Made by a program: the position numbers and the translations under genes | Part shown: positions 36,474 to 49,861 of the stretch, in pieces | How positions within the stretch are numbered: the first letter of the stretch is position 1 | How the letters are laid out: each line of letters starts with the position of its first letter | Notes under the pieces: generated by a model | Told to the model about the DNA's origin: nothing | The model's input: only the letters and a program-made list of their open reading frames with translations | The model's database searches: none | Source of the DNA: Protopterus annectens | Lineage: Eukaryota; Chordata; Ceratodontiformes; Protopteridae | Direction of reading: 5' to 3' | DNA length: 64,000 bases | Assembly: GCF_019279795.1 (NCBI RefSeq) | Contig: NC_056725.1 | Location: forward strand, 1,611,007,594 to 1,611,071,593

Positions 36474-37486
36474 GTGAGAGCGAGTGGAGCAGGGCTAATA
36501 CTAAGCCTCAAGGTAACCTTTTCTTTAAGAGTTAGAGAGGTATTGAATTAGTTTAAATTTTTGTTTTTATGGATATAATTCTTAATACAGATCTTAGATT
36601 TTTTTATATTATTTTTCCTTATATTCAAACTGCTGCTTGCAATTTTACGTAGTTTTAATAGGTTGTTACAGCAGTAGCTGACTAGAGTGGATTTACCAAT
36701 TGGGGAATCCTAGGGTAATAGCGCTAATGCTGGGGACCCAGTTGTCAAGGAAAATACTTGCAGCAAATTCCAAATACACTTAATATTAACCTTATTAACC
36801 TTATTTAGTTTTCAAATTGTGGGTAAGGTAGAGTAGCTCCTGTTTTATTTCAGGGTGCACTCTTTTAACTTGCAGCACACTGTAGAGGGGATATACCTGG
36901 TGGGGACACAAAGAGAGCTAATTCAGAGCTAGAATACAACAGCTACACAACCTAAAATCAGCAATTCAATTAGGAGCTTATGGCGTCTAGTAGTATGCAA
37001 GTCCTTATATTAATTGAAATAACAGTATGCTGTTACATAGAGACAAACAGTATATACCATTAGTTTGATATTACTGAGTAGCAGACTCTTCAACATTGCT
37101 ACAATGGCTCTAAAAATAAATAAGGAATGAGCATAGCATCATCCTGTACAAATTAGAAGGTAAAAACCTCATGCAAGTGTAACGCTGCTCGTTTCTGTAA
37201 TACGCGTTAGCGTTTCTTAAAACGAACAGCAGCAGTGCTTCCTAGCGATCAAAATGCATGGTTTTATCAGTTAAGCCTACGGTTTACTCCAAAAAATATT
37301 CAAATTCTCACAGACCAGCTAAATAACTGTGGCAAGAAATTAGAAGTAACAATTATAATTCAGCTATGTACATACCACGTTATTCAGAGGCAGGTATCCA
37401 GTTCCAACAGCACTAGGGGTTTGAAATATGAAAAATGAGGGTAATTTCTAACCTTGGCTCAATTAGGTAGTGTAGGGGGAGGTGCA
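36474..37486 (-). repeat. First 1-kb monomer upstream of the alpha LINE
   Basis: In the LINE's direction this lies directly 5' of ORF2. The part at 36474-36790 (starting gagcagggct) is repeated at 37487-37790. A single copy of the 98-bp unit follows (about 36800-36893), then about 480 bases seen only once (36894-37374), then a motif (gttattcagaggcaggtatcc, 37380-37420) that reappears at 44217-44250. A CpG-bearing hairpin (gctgctcgttt / aaacgaacagc) sits at 37184-37232. I infer a tandemly repeated LINE 5' UTR. An independent satellite is the alternative. Confidence 0.6.
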
Positions 37487-37787
37487 GGGAGCAGGGCTTA
37501 TACTAAGCCACAAGGTAACCTTTTCTTTAAGAGTTAGTCAGGTATTGAATTAGCTTAAATTTTAGTTTTTATGGATATAATTCTTAATACAGGTCTTAGC
37601 TTTTTTTATATGATTTTTCCTTATATTCAAACTGCTGCTTGCAATTTTATGCAGTTTTAATAGCTAGTTACAGCAGTAGCTGACTAGAGCGGATTTACCA
37701 ATTGGGGAATCCTAGGGTAATCATGCTAGTGCTGGGGACCCAGTTGGCAAGGAAAATACTTGCAGCAAATACCAAATACACTTAATA
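37487..37787 (-). repeat. Second copy of the upstream monomer, leading into the 98-bp array
   Basis: Collinear with 36474-36785 at high similarity by eye, for example ggaatcctagggtaat and aaaatacttgcagcaaat in both. It passes without a break into the expanded 98-bp array. Confidence 0.85.
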
Positions 37788-40700
37788 TTAACCTTACTTA
37801 GTTTTCAAATTGTGGGTAAGGTGGAGTAGCTTCCCATTTTATTTCAGGGTGCAGCCCTTTAACTTGCAGTGCACCGTAGAGGGGATATACCTTACTTAGT
37901 TTTCAAATTGTGGGTAAGGTGGAGTAGCTTCCCGTTTTATTTCAGGGTGCAGTCCTTTAACTTGCAGTGCACCATAGAGGGGATATACCTTACTTAGTTT
38001 TCAAATTGTGGGTAAGGTGGAGTAGCTTCCCGTTTTATTTCAGGGTGCAGTCCTCTAACTTGCAGTGCACCGTAGAGGGGATATACCTTACTTAGTTTTC
38101 AAATTGTGGGTAAGGTGGAGTAGCTTCCCGTTTTATTTCAGGGTGCAGTCCTTTAACTTGCAGTGCACCGTGAGGGATATACCTTACTTAGTTTTCAAAT
38201 TGTGGGTAAGGTGGAGTAGCTTCCGTTTTATTTCAGGGTGCAGTCCTTTAACTTGCAGTGCACCGTAGAGGCGATATACCTTACTTAGTTTTCAAATTGT
38301 GGGTGAGGTAGAGTAGCTTCCCGTTTTATTTCAGGGTGCAGTCCTCTAACTTGCAGTGCACCGTAGAGGGATATACCTTACTTAGTTTTCAAATTGTGGG
38401 TAAGGTGGAGTAGCTTCCGTTTTATTTCAGGGTGCAGCCCTTTAACTTGCAGTGCACCGTGAGGGATATACCTTACTTAGTTTTCAAATTGTGGGTAAGG
38501 TGGAGTAGCTTCCCGTTTTATTTCAGGGTGCAGTCCTTTAACTTGCAGTGCACCGTAGAGGGGATATACCTTACTTAGTTTTCAAATTGTGGGTAAGGTG
38601 GAGTAGCTTCCCGTTTTATTTCAGGGTGCAGTCCTCTAACTTGCAGTGCACCATAGAGGGGATATACCTTACTTAGTTTTCAAATTGTGGGTAAGGTGGA
38701 GTAGCTTCCCGTTTTATTTCAGGGTGCAGTCCTTTAACTTGCAGTGCACCGTAGAGGGGATATACCTTACTTAGTTTTCAAATTGTGGGTAAGGTGGAGT
38801 AGCTTCCCGTTTTATTTCAGGGTGCAGTCCTTTAACTTGCAGTGCACCGTAGAGGCGATATACCTTACTTAGTTTTCAAATTGTGGGTGAGGTAGAGTAG
38901 CTTCCCGTTTTATTTCAGGGTGCAGTCCTCTAACTTGCAGTGCACCGTAGAGGGGATATACCTTACTTAGTTTTCAAATTGTGGGTGAGGTAGAGTAGCT
39001 TCCTGTTTTATTTCAGGGTGCAGTCCTTTAACTTGCAGTGCACCGTAGAGGGGATATACCTTACTTAGTTTTCAAATTGTGGGTAAGGTGGAGTAGCTTC
39101 CCATTTTATTTCAGGGTGCAGTCCTTTAACTTGCAGTGCACCGTAGAGGGGATATACCTTACTTAGTCTTCAAATTGTGGGTAAGGTGGAGTAGCTTCCC
39201 GTTTTATTTCAGGGTGCAGTCCTTTAACTTGCAGTGCACCGTGAGGGATATACCTTACTTAGTTTTCAAATTGTGGGTAAGGTGGAGTAGCTTCCCGTTT
39301 TATTTCAGGGTGCAGTCCTTTAACTTGCAGTGCACCGTAGAGGGGATATACCTTACTTAGTTTTCAAATTGTGGGTAAGGTGGAGTAGCTTCCTGTTTTA
39401 TTTCAGGGTGCAGTCCTTTAACTTGCAGTGCACCGTAGAGGGGATATACCTTACTTAGTTTTCAAATTGTGGGTAAGGTGGAGTAGCTTCCCGTTTTATT
39501 TCAGGGTGCAGCCCTTTAACTTGCAGTGCACCGTAGAGGGGATATACCTTACTTAGTTTTCAAATTGTGGGTAAGGTGGAGTAGCTTCCCGTTTTATTTC
39601 AGGGTGCAGTCCTTTAACTTGCAGTGCACCGTAGAGGATATACCTTACTTAGTTTTCAAATTGTGGGTAAGGTGGAGTAGCTTCCCGTTTTATTTCAGGG
39701 TGCAGTCCTTTAACTTGCAGTGCACCGTAGAGGGGATATACCTTACTTAGTTTTCAAATTGTGGGTAAGGTGGAGTAGCTTCCCGTTTTATTTCAGGGTG
39801 CAGCCCTTTAACTTGCAGTGCACCGTAGAGGGGATATACCTTACTTAGTTTTCAAATTGTGGGTAAGGTAGAGTAGCTTCCCGTTTATTTCAGGGTGCAG
39901 CCCTTTAACTTGCAGTGCACCGTAGAGGGGATATAGCTTACTTAGTTTTCAAATTGTGGGTAAGGTAGAGTAGCTTCCCATTTTATTTCAGGGTGCAGCC
40001 CTTTAACTTGCAGTGCACCGTAGAGGGGATATACCTTACTTAGTTTTCAAATTGTGGGTAAGGTGGAGTAGCTTCCCGTTTTATTTCAGGGTGCAGCCCT
40101 TTAACTTGCAGTGCACCGTAGAGGGGATATACCTTACTTAGTTTTCAAATTGTGGGTAAGGTGGAGTAGCTTCCCGTTTTATTTCAGGGTGCAGTCCTCT
40201 AACTTGCAGTGCAACGTAGAGGGGATATACCTTACTTAGTTTTCAAATTGTGGGTAAGGTGGAGTAGCTTCCCGTTTTATTTCAGGGTGCAGTCCTTTAA
40301 CTTGCAGTGCACCGTAGAGGGGATATACCTTACTTAGTTTTCAAATTGTGGGTAAGGTAGAGTAGCTTCCCGTTTTATTTCAGGGTGCAGTCCTTTAACT
40401 TGCAGTGCACCGTAGAGGGGATATACCTTACTTAGTTTTCAAATTGTGGGTAAGGTAGAGTAGCTTCCCGTTTTATTTCAGGGTGCAGCCCTTTAACTTG
40501 CAGTGCACCGTAGAGGGGATATACCTTACTTAGTTTTCAAATTGTGGGTAAGGTGGAGTAGCTTCCCATTTTATTTCAGGGTGCAGCCCTTTAACTTGCA
40601 GTGCACCGTAGAGGGGATATACCTTACTTAGTTTTCAAATTGTGGGTAAGGTGGAGTAGCTTCCCGTTTTATTTCAGGGTGCAGTCCTTTAACTTGCAGT

Positions 40701-43700
40701 GCACCGTAGAGGGGATATACCTTACTTAGTTTTCAAATTGTGGGTAAGGTGGAGTAGCTTCCCGTTTTATTTCAGGGTGCAGTCCTCTAACTTGCAGTGC
40801 ACCGTAGAGGGGATATACCTTACTTAGTTTTCAAATTGTGGGTAAGGTGGAGTAGCTTCCCGTTTTATTTCAGGGTGCAGTCCTTTAACTTGCAGTGCAC
40901 CGTAGAGGGGATATACCTTACTTAGTTTTCAAATTGTGGGTAAGGTGGAGTAGCTTCCCGTTTTATTTCAGGGTGCAGTCCTTTAACTTGCAGTGCACCT
41001 TAGAGGGGATATACCTTACTTAGTTTTCAAATTGTGGGTAAGGTAGAGTAGCTTCCCATTTTATTTCAGGGTGCAGTCCTTTAACTTGCAGTGCACCGTA
41101 GAGGGGATATAGCTTACTTAGTTTTCAAATTGTGGGTAAGGTAGAGTAGCTTCCCATTTTATTTCAGGGTGCAGCCCTTTAACTTGCAGTGCAATCAGGG
41201 AGGGTGCAGCCCCTTAAACTGCAGCACCGGGGATATACCTTACTTAGTTTTCAAATTGTGGGTAAGGTAGAGTAGCTTCCGTCCCTTTATTTCAGGGTGC
41301 AGCCCTTTAACTTGCAGTGCACCGTGGGGATATACCTTACTTAGTTTTCAAATTGTGGGTAAGGTAGAGTAGCTTCCCGTTTTATTTCAGGGTGCAGCCC
41401 TTTAACTTGCAGTGCACCGTGGGGATATACCTTACTTAGTTTTCAAATTGTGGGTAAGGTGGAGTAGCTTCCGTTTTATTTCAGGGTGCAGTCCTCTAAC
41501 TTGCAGTGCACCGTAGAGGGATATACCTTACTTAGTTTTCAAATTGTGGGTAAGGTGGAGTAGCTTCCGTTTTATTTCAGGGTGCAGTCCTTTAACTTGC
41601 AGTGCACCGTGAGGGGATATACCTTACTTAGTTTTCAAATTGTGGGTAAGGTAGAGTAGCTTCCCGTTTATTTCAGGGTGCAGTCCTTTAACTTGCAGTG
41701 CACCGTGAGGATATACCTTACTTAGTTTTCAAATTGTGGGTAAGGTAGAGTAGCTTCCGTTTTATTTCAGGGTGCAGCCCTTTAACTTGCAGTGCTACTT
41801 AGTTTTCAAATTGTGGATAAGGTGGAGTAGCTTCCCATTTTATTTCAGGGTGCAGCCCTTTAACTTGCAGTGCACCGTGAGGGATATACCTTACTTAGTT
41901 TTCAAATTGTGGGTAAGGTGGAGTAGCTTCCGTTTTATTTCAGGGTGCAGTCCTTTAACTTGCAGTGCACCGTGAGGGATATACCTTACTTAGTTTTCAA
42001 ATTGTGGGTAAGGTGGAGTAGCTTCCGTTTATTTCAGGGTGCAGTCCTCTAACTTGCAGTGCACCGTAGAGGGATATACCTTACTTAGTTTTCAAATTGT
42101 GGGTAAGGTGGAGTAGCTTCCCGTTTTATTTCAGGGTGCAGTCCTTTAACTTGCAGTGCACCGTAGGGGATATACCTTACTTAGTTTTCAAATTGTGGGT
42201 AAGGTGGAGTAGCTTCCGTTTTATTTCAGGGTGCAGTCCTTTAACTTGCAGTGCACCTTAGAGGATATACCTTACTTAGTTTTCAAATTGTGGGTAAGGT
42301 AGAGTAGCTTCCCGTTTTATTTCAGGGTGCAGTCCTTTAACTTGCAGTGCACCGTGAGGGATATAGCTTACTTAGTTTTCAAATTGTGGGTAAGGTAGAG
42401 TAGCTTCCCGTTTAATTTCAGGTTGCAGCTCTTTAACTTGCAGTGTACCGTAGAGGGATATACCTTACTTAGTTTTCAAATTGTGGGTAAGGTGGAGTAG
42501 CTTCCGTTTTATTTCAGGGTGCAGTCCTTTAACTTGCAGTGCACCGTGAGGGATATACCTTACTTAGATTACAAATTGTGGCTAAGGTGGAGCAGCTTCC
42601 CGTTTTATTTCAGGGTGCACTCCTTTAACTTGCAGTGCACCGTGAGGGATATACCTTACTTAGTTTTCAAATTGTGGGTAAGGTAGAGTAGCTTCCCGTT
42701 TTATTTCAGGGTGCAGCCCTTTAACTTGCAGTGCACCGTAGAGGGGATATACCTTACTTAGTTTTCAAATTGTGGGTAAGGTAGAGTAGCTTCCCGTTTT
42801 ATTTCAGGGTGCAGCCCTTTAACTTGCAGTGCACCGTAGAGGGGATATACCTTACTTAGTTTTCAAATTGTGGGTGAGGTAGAGTAGCTTCCTGTTTTAT
42901 TTCAGGGTGCAGTCCTCTAACTTGCAGTGCACCGTGAGGGATATACCTTACTTAGTTTTCAAATTGTGGGTGAGGTAGAGTAGCTTCCTGTTTTATTTCA
43001 GGGTGCAGTCCTTTAACTTGCAGTGCACCGTAGAGGGGATATACCTTACTTAGTTTTCAAATTGTGGGTAAGGTGGAGTAGCTTCCCGTTTTATTTCAGG
43101 GTGCAGTCCTTTAACTTGCAGTGCACCGTAGAGGGGATATACCTTACTTAGTTTTCAAATTGTGGGTAAGGTGGAGTAGCTTCCCGTTTTATTTCAGGGT
43201 GCAGTCCTTTAACTTGCAGTGCACCGTAGAGGGGATATACCTTACTTAGTTTTCAAATTGTTTGTAAGGTAGAGTAGCTTCCTGTTTTATTTCAGGGTGC
43301 AGTCCTTTAACTTGCAGTGCACCGTAGAGGGGATATACCTTACTTAGTTTTCAAATTGTGGGTAAGGTGGAGTAGCTTCCCGTTTTATTTCAGGGTGCAG
43401 CCCTTTAACTTGCAGTGCACCGTGAGGGATATACCTTACTTAGTTTTCAAATTGTGGGTAAGGTGGAGTAGCTTCCCGTTTTATTTCAGGGTGCAGCCCT
43501 TTAACTTGCAGTGCACCGTAGAGGGGATATACCTTACTTAGTTTTCAAATTGTGGGTAAGGTGGAGTAGCTTCCTGTTTTATTTCAGGGTGCAGTCCTTT
43601 AACTTGCAGTGCACCATAGAGGGGTTATAGCTTACTTAGTTTTCAAATTGTGGGTAAGGTGGAGTAGCTTCCCGTTTATTTCAGGGTGCAGCCCTTTAAC

Positions 43701-44212
43701 TTGCAGTGCACCGTAGAGGGATATACCTTACTTAGTTTTCAAATTGTGGGTAAGGTAGAGTAGCTTCCCTTTTATTTCAGGGTGCAGCCCTTTAACTTGC
43801 AGTGCAATCAGAGGGATATACCTTACTTAGTTTTCAAATTGTGGGTAAGGTGGAGTAGCTTCCGTTTTATTTCAGGGTGCAGTCCTTTAACTTGCAGTGC
43901 ACCGTGAGGGATATACCTTACTTAGTTTTCAAATTGTGGGTAAGGTGGAGTAGCTTCCCGTTTTATTTCAGGGTGCAGTCCTCTAACTTGCAGTGCACCG
44001 TAGAGGGGATATACCTTACTTAGTTTTCAAATTGTGGGTAAGGTAGAGTAGCTTCCCGTTTTATTTCAGGGTGCAGTCCTCTAACTTGCAGTGCACCGTA
44101 GAGGGGATATACCTTACTTAGTTTTCAAATTGTGGGTAAGGTAGAGTAGCTTCCCGTTTTATTTCAGAGTGCAGCCCTTTAACTTGCAGCGTACCATAGA
44201 GGGGATATACTG
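37788..44212. repeat. 98-bp tandem array, about 66 copies
   Basis: The unit begins gatataccttacttagtttt and includes gtagcttcccgttttatttc and a ttgcagtgcaccgtagagg block. The spacing is exactly 98 bases where I measured it (37884 to 37982). Unit variants include loss of two Cs (cttccgtttt) and a shorter joint (accgtgaggg). These short forms cluster at about 41.2-42.7 kb, while full-length forms dominate elsewhere. One scrambled unit lies near 41190-41230. The array is close to uniform, which implies recent expansion or homogenisation. Since 98 is not a multiple of three, the short frames across units are not proteins. Confidence 0.95.
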
Positions 44213-44252
44213 TGTTATTCAGAGGTAGGTATCCAGGTCCAACAGCACTAGG
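44213..44252 (-). repeat. Outer end of the repeated LINE 5' region
   Basis: The bases gttattcagaggtaggtatc at 44214-44233 and the following caacagcactagg match 37380-37420. The similarity stops at about 44252, directly before GATATTT. The same seven bases stand at the other end of the LINE (32740-32746), a candidate target duplication for the whole 11.5-kb unit. Confidence 0.6.
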
Positions 44253-44259
44253 GATATTT

Positions 44260-46968
44260 CTTTTCAGTTTGAAGGTCAAGAGGTATGCAAAACTGGGATG
44301 TCAATAAAGTTGTCAACGTAAGATGAAATTCATATGATATATCTGAAATCTAGTCGCCAATGTCTGTGTTATTTTTATGAAAAGAAAGCATATCATTTAA
44401 AGTTTGTAAATACTGAACCTGCAGGCAAGCATATTTACCAGAATGGTGGAGCCTAAATCTGAGAACTCGTTTCTACACTGCAATCCTGCATAAAGGTATA
44501 GAATTAATACACTATTTAGTACTGCTGCTATATCAGCATACTTGTGCACGCAAATGCATATGAGTGTATTTTTGTAGCCGCATGTATGAGTGTGCTAGCG
44601 AATTCATATGCACAACAGTGTACTTGTGTAGCCCCATGCACGAGTGTACTTGTGTATGCAAAAGTATATGTGAGTGAATTTGTATAGGCACATGGACACA
44701 TGAATGTACTTATGCAACAAATGTACACATGTGTACTTATGTCGGTAAATGTATATGCAGCAAATGTACATGTGTACTTATGTCAGTAAATGTATACTTG
44801 TATACTTTTGTAGGCACAGTCAGATATAGTGCTTATAAGTTTTGCAGTATGCATGGCTCACTGAGCAGTTTTTTTTTTTTTTTTTTGTTTTTTTGTTTTA
44901 TTTTTTTGCTGCAGTACAATGCTATAAGACATGTTTTCATTCAGAAGTCTGAGAAGTCTCAGTGAAGGTTTGAAAAATTTTTCAAGTGACTTTTTTTGTT
45001 TTGTTTTTTACAAGCAAAGTTGAATGTTGTACTTATTAATAGTGCCTCTCTCATTTCTATTACTGTTAGACTAAAGGAACTTTTTGTAGAGGGAAATAAT
45101 ACTTCAGCATTAGTAAAAGGATTTTGTTTACCCAGATGACTGTGTGAAACAGTGGGCTGTTTATTAAAGTGTTATATATCAGTGTATAGTTACCTTCATT
45201 CTTCTGTTACAAACTCCTGACTGACATGCCGTTACCTCACAAACAACACCTCATATTAGGACTTAAGTTTCAATGTGCTGACAGATTTAAATATGTTTGA
45301 CTAACAGCTTCCTTGTCAAAAAACGGAAGTTGATCCACATAACATTCAGATTACCTGTAACTCAGGAACCCATTTAATAGTAAGTGATCAGTGATTGGTA
45401 ACACTGTGTAGAAACAGACATATTTTTTTCTGCATGTATTATGTGAAGACATCACTGCACGTAGTACTATGCGCATGACACTGCAATACTGAATTAAGTG
45501 TAGTCACAGTTTTGAAAACATATTTTTTTTTTATCTTTCTTGGATAGTATAACATTCAGAGCATTGTCCAGTTGTGTGCCTTACTATGAGCTGGAAATGT
45601 GGAGCTGCTCATTGTTTTTAATAACAAATTAAGCTGTAACACTACCAGATAGAAAACTAGCTAGGTGAGTGACAGGAAATTAAGAAGGATTATATACACA
45701 CTGGCTAGCAACATGTAATATTGACTTATATATATGATGCCAAGTCACTGAGTCATCTTGCAAACAATGGAAGACACAAACCAGTCAGTATGCTGCCTAT
45801 TTCCTTTACTGAGAATATTCATTAGAATCATGGAACATAAATCTAAATATTTATAAATCATAGCTTATTTACTTTCTGCTGTACAAGGAAGGAATGCTTT
45901 AATAAGGCAACAAACAATGCAACATAAAGTATAGACAGAATTTTATGATTTTCCGTCAACTTTGACCTATTTAAAATATGAAGTCATTGTCTTTGAACTG
46001 ATATTAAGATATTTCTACTAGAATTGTACTACAATGAAAAACTGTTTTCCTTTTTACAGGTTTATTAATAAGCACTTGATGAAAACCTTCAAAGAGCTTA
46101 AAATTGTGCAGCAACATTTATTTCAGTATAAATGAACTTGTAAAGTCACAAGTTACTCCTGTAACTATATACCTGCATAGATCATTTTAGCATGGTTTCC
46201 ATATAAGTGCATCCTTAGGTTTGCCATAACAGTGGATTTGACTTAGATACATTAACCAGAAAGCATCTGGCTTTATTGGATTCATAATAGCACAGCAGGC
46301 TACGGTACATACAAAGCAGGCAAGCTTGCACCTGAGTTGAGGGGCAGCATTAAGAAGTCACAGAGCACAATGGACTAGCTCATGCATATTGTCCTTTATG
46401 AAAAGAACCTTAGGGAGCATTTCATATCAAGCTTTGAGAAAGGTCATGGACTAATGAAATGCTACACAGGCACAGCTATCTACTAAATATAATCCCCAAA
46501 ACATGCAAAGGTTGTGAATTAAGTTGTTCTGCAGGAAAATGGTGCCTTTGCTGTCATTCCTTTAAATGTTTCAGCATATATTTGAATACAAAAATACTAG
46601 ACAGCCAACGCAGAACGTCTAATTATGATATTGCAGTGAAGAAAAGCTTGAAGACTCCAGGATTTAGGATTAGATAACATTATTCAGCAATATTTAACAT
46701 AACATTTCTTTTTTCCGATTTCAGAAATGGTTCATTATATGTCTTTTTAGTACTATAGCACATTTCAAATATAAATATGAGAATTAATAAATGTCAAAGA
46801 ACCTCAGAGGTATTACATCTTTGTAATGTGCTTGTGACTAACATCTGACATATGCAATGTTTCTTATCAGTACATTGCCTGTTAGGTAGGATGTCAATAA
46901 ACAGAACACAAAAGTCTGATATACATATATCTATATCTGTCTATATATGTAAACATATTATATCTATA
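44260..46968. other. Intronic DNA with a degenerate minisatellite at 44530-44830
   Basis: The stretch at 44530-44830 repeats words like caaatgtacacatgtgtact and ttatgtcggtaaatgtatat in units of about 45 bases, two clear copies and several worn ones. A T-rich run lies at 44872-44908. The rest is AT-rich unique-looking DNA with no frames of interest. Confidence 0.45.

Positions 46969-47020
<52 letters not shown>
46969..47020. repeat. (TA)n microsatellite
   Basis: An unbroken alternating TA tract of about 50 bases, preceded by related ATATCTATATC words from about 46920. Confidence 0.95.
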
Positions 47021-47022
<2 letters not shown>

Positions 47023-49629
47023 TATTATTGGTTTTATTTTCTAATAGCATAGTAAGTCAATTCCTGTTCCCTGGCCACACCCACCACTAGAATATTAAGA
47101 ACCTTACAGTAAAATCATATGCTTGAAGGAACCTGATATTTTTACAGATATGATTTTTTTGTGTAGAGTTTCACAATATATACAAGTGATAACAACCATT
47201 ACAATTTCCCCACAGTAATTACCTATAGCAACATGGCAAATTTGACAACAACATTTGTTAGAAAAAAAAACAGTTTAAAAACAAATTAAAATTAAAAGTC
47301 AGTTCATAACATATACAAATGCATCATATATATAAAGTTATATTTTTGATTAACCGATATTCCTGTAGCATAATGGTTTTGTAAGACAATAACATTAATT
47401 ACCATATATATCATACCATTTCAAAGCATAACAATGGTACACTATGCCGGGGGTACAGCTGGCATTATTTATAATTCATTGTGGTTTTCAATTAATATTG
47501 AATCCTATTATTAGGGTTAGACCTTGGAATGCATGTGACTCCTTAGTTTGACCACAGTTTATTTTATGTATTTTTATGCATTCTGATGACATTTTCATGA
47601 CTGAGACAGTAAGCAGTAACAGTAGTAATTATGATATATTATATGGTATATACATATGAATATGTTGCAGTTGTTCTTGACTGAGACAGTGTTTGTATTT
47701 TTTTTTTTTTAAGAAATGAGACATTTGACTATGCAACAAAAGAAAATATGTCATTCCTAACTTACTTAATGAAAATTATACAAAGCCACCAACAATTATT
47801 ACCTTAATTTCTGTATAAACTAAATCCCTCTGAAACCTGTTACACAGGTACTCCCCCTGAACCCTTTTAGATTTTATAAACAGTTCTGAGACCCCTGCTG
47901 CTAATATTTGCTCAATACATTCCAGAAGCACAAAAAGACAGGTATGTTAAATTATTTTGCTAAAATCTGAAAAGTACTGAACAAGCTTTTTTAGGTGCCA
48001 CTTACCACTTTTAATCTCTAATCTCACTCAAGAACATTAGAGAAGTTCCTGGCCACCAGCAGATAGCAGTCAAATGCTGTTAAATGCTTCATTCAGATTT
48101 TCTTTCTTGGAAAGTTGAGTGAAGCATTTAATGCTTTTAAAGCTGTTTGCCCATCTTGCTACCTGTCTGTAATGACTGCTGTCTGTATTCCAGTAATATG
48201 CATGTTACACTGTTCTAACCTGTAACACACTTAACACTCCTAGCTTGTTTCTATAACTTTTGTAGCCCACAGGACCAGATTCTGTGTGCACAACACAAAT
48301 TATGATTCATTCTCTCTTATTATAGCTCATCTTTGTTATGTCACATACGTCAGGATATTCCTCCCAAGCTAAGTCTTTCAACATTCGTGTGTCAAATGCA
48401 CAGCAAGTTATGCATGTTCAAAGACCCAATCACAAACATGTATATAAGGTCTAAGGAAGTTGTGATGGACACATGCAAGTATGGATATGTGTCAGGTGGG
48501 AATTGTAAACAATGATTCAACATGCAATTATTTTTACAGAGATGTGAAAAAAACGTTGTAAACGCCTTGTTGTATTTTTTCCTGTAAAATGCAGCCAATG
48601 AGTAAAATAATAAAATGCATAGCAGAAATGTTGCAAAAGACTATAGAAAACCATAAACTATACAGGCCATGTTGATGTTTTATTTTGGAGTTGCAGCTAT
48701 CTGCAAAGTCTACCTTTTCTTTGGGAGTGATGTCTTTATTTTACTGACGATTTGCAGATTTTGATTCTCTTTACCGCGGATGTTTCTTAAAAGTAGCTAG
48801 GCTGACCAGGAAATAGTGGGTTGCTTGAGTTATTGTAATTCTGCTGAGCTCTGTTATGTGTGTTTGAAAAGGACCCTCATTCTGTCACTCCAGGATGTAG
48901 CAACCTCTTACTCTGATGAAGGAGAGAAATTAATTTCTTGCTAACTATGTTTCTCAGAGTGCTCTGCTATTTGATATCACACCTACAGTGTTCAAGTCAT
49001 GTAACTCTTTTGTGGTGAAAACTCAGCTCTTACTTTTAAGACCCAGTGTATAGAAATCATTTAGTAAAATGTGTTGTAATGTCTTGCATTAGCTGCATAG
49101 ACTTCATTCCCCTAAAATGGTGAGTTTGTTCTATTTTGCTTGCTATTTATATTCTTCAAATTTTCAGCAGTGGTGTATAGTACTTAATAATTATTCTAGC
49201 TTGACATTAGTAAGGAAAATTTACCTTGTTAGACTTTTTCTTCTGCAGTTTGTCTATGTAAATTGTTTTATTTTATGTTTGTTCATGCAGTTGCATTTCT
49301 TTCTTTCTTGCTGTGTTGATATGTGTACTGCTTAACTTGCATTTATTTAATTTTAAAAGCTTGTGACTTATTATTTATTTGTGTATTGGATGATAAAAAG
49401 ACTGAGGCATCCACCTCTGAAAAATAGAAAGAAAAAAACTATTAGATAGCATTACAATCAGTGCTAATATTTTTAAATGGAGAAGTTTTGTAGAACAGGA
49501 TCACTAGCTGGAGTTTTTCAGGCCCTGTCTGGAAGGTAGCAGTTCTACCATAAAGGAGAAGGAGGTTGTAGTGCTGGAGGATATTTTAGTTTTTTTTTTT
49601 TTTTTTGAAAATTTGTATGTGGATATATG
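47021..49629. other. Intronic DNA, nothing recognised except an imperfect inverted repeat near 48.1 kb
   Basis: AT-rich, with no LINE tails, terminal repeats or plausible exons seen. At 48080-48094 and 48117-48131 two 15-base arms pair with one mismatch, and flanking words (cagatagcagtc and gactgctgtctg) pair further out. Confidence 0.4.
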
Positions 49630-49636
49630 TGTGTTT

Positions 49637-49685
<49 letters not shown>
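49630..49685. repeat. (GT)n microsatellite
   Basis: About 55 bases, mostly alternating GT, with TATGTGTG words on the left side. Confidence 0.95.
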
Positions 49686-49686
<1 letters not shown>

Positions 49687-49861
49687 AGAGGGGGCATTTG
49701 TGAATGTGTGAATGCAATACGTTATTAAAATTACAGTTACTCTGGATAAACTAGTATATTAAGACACTCATTTCAGATTAGGATGACAGGAGACGTAGAC
49801 CCTTTGAAGCAATGGGCTGTGACTCTGCACTATATTTGTTCAGTATCAGCCCTCTTTGGAT

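Noticed and set aside
38065-43541. Short open frames repeating DIPYLVFKLWVRWSSF across the 98-bp array
   Set aside because: The unit length of 98 is not a multiple of three, so frames last only two or three units and depend on unit-length variants. No coding signal.
37788-44212. Possible CRISPR-like array
   Set aside because: There are no unique spacers. Units are contiguous and near identical, and the genome is eukaryotic.
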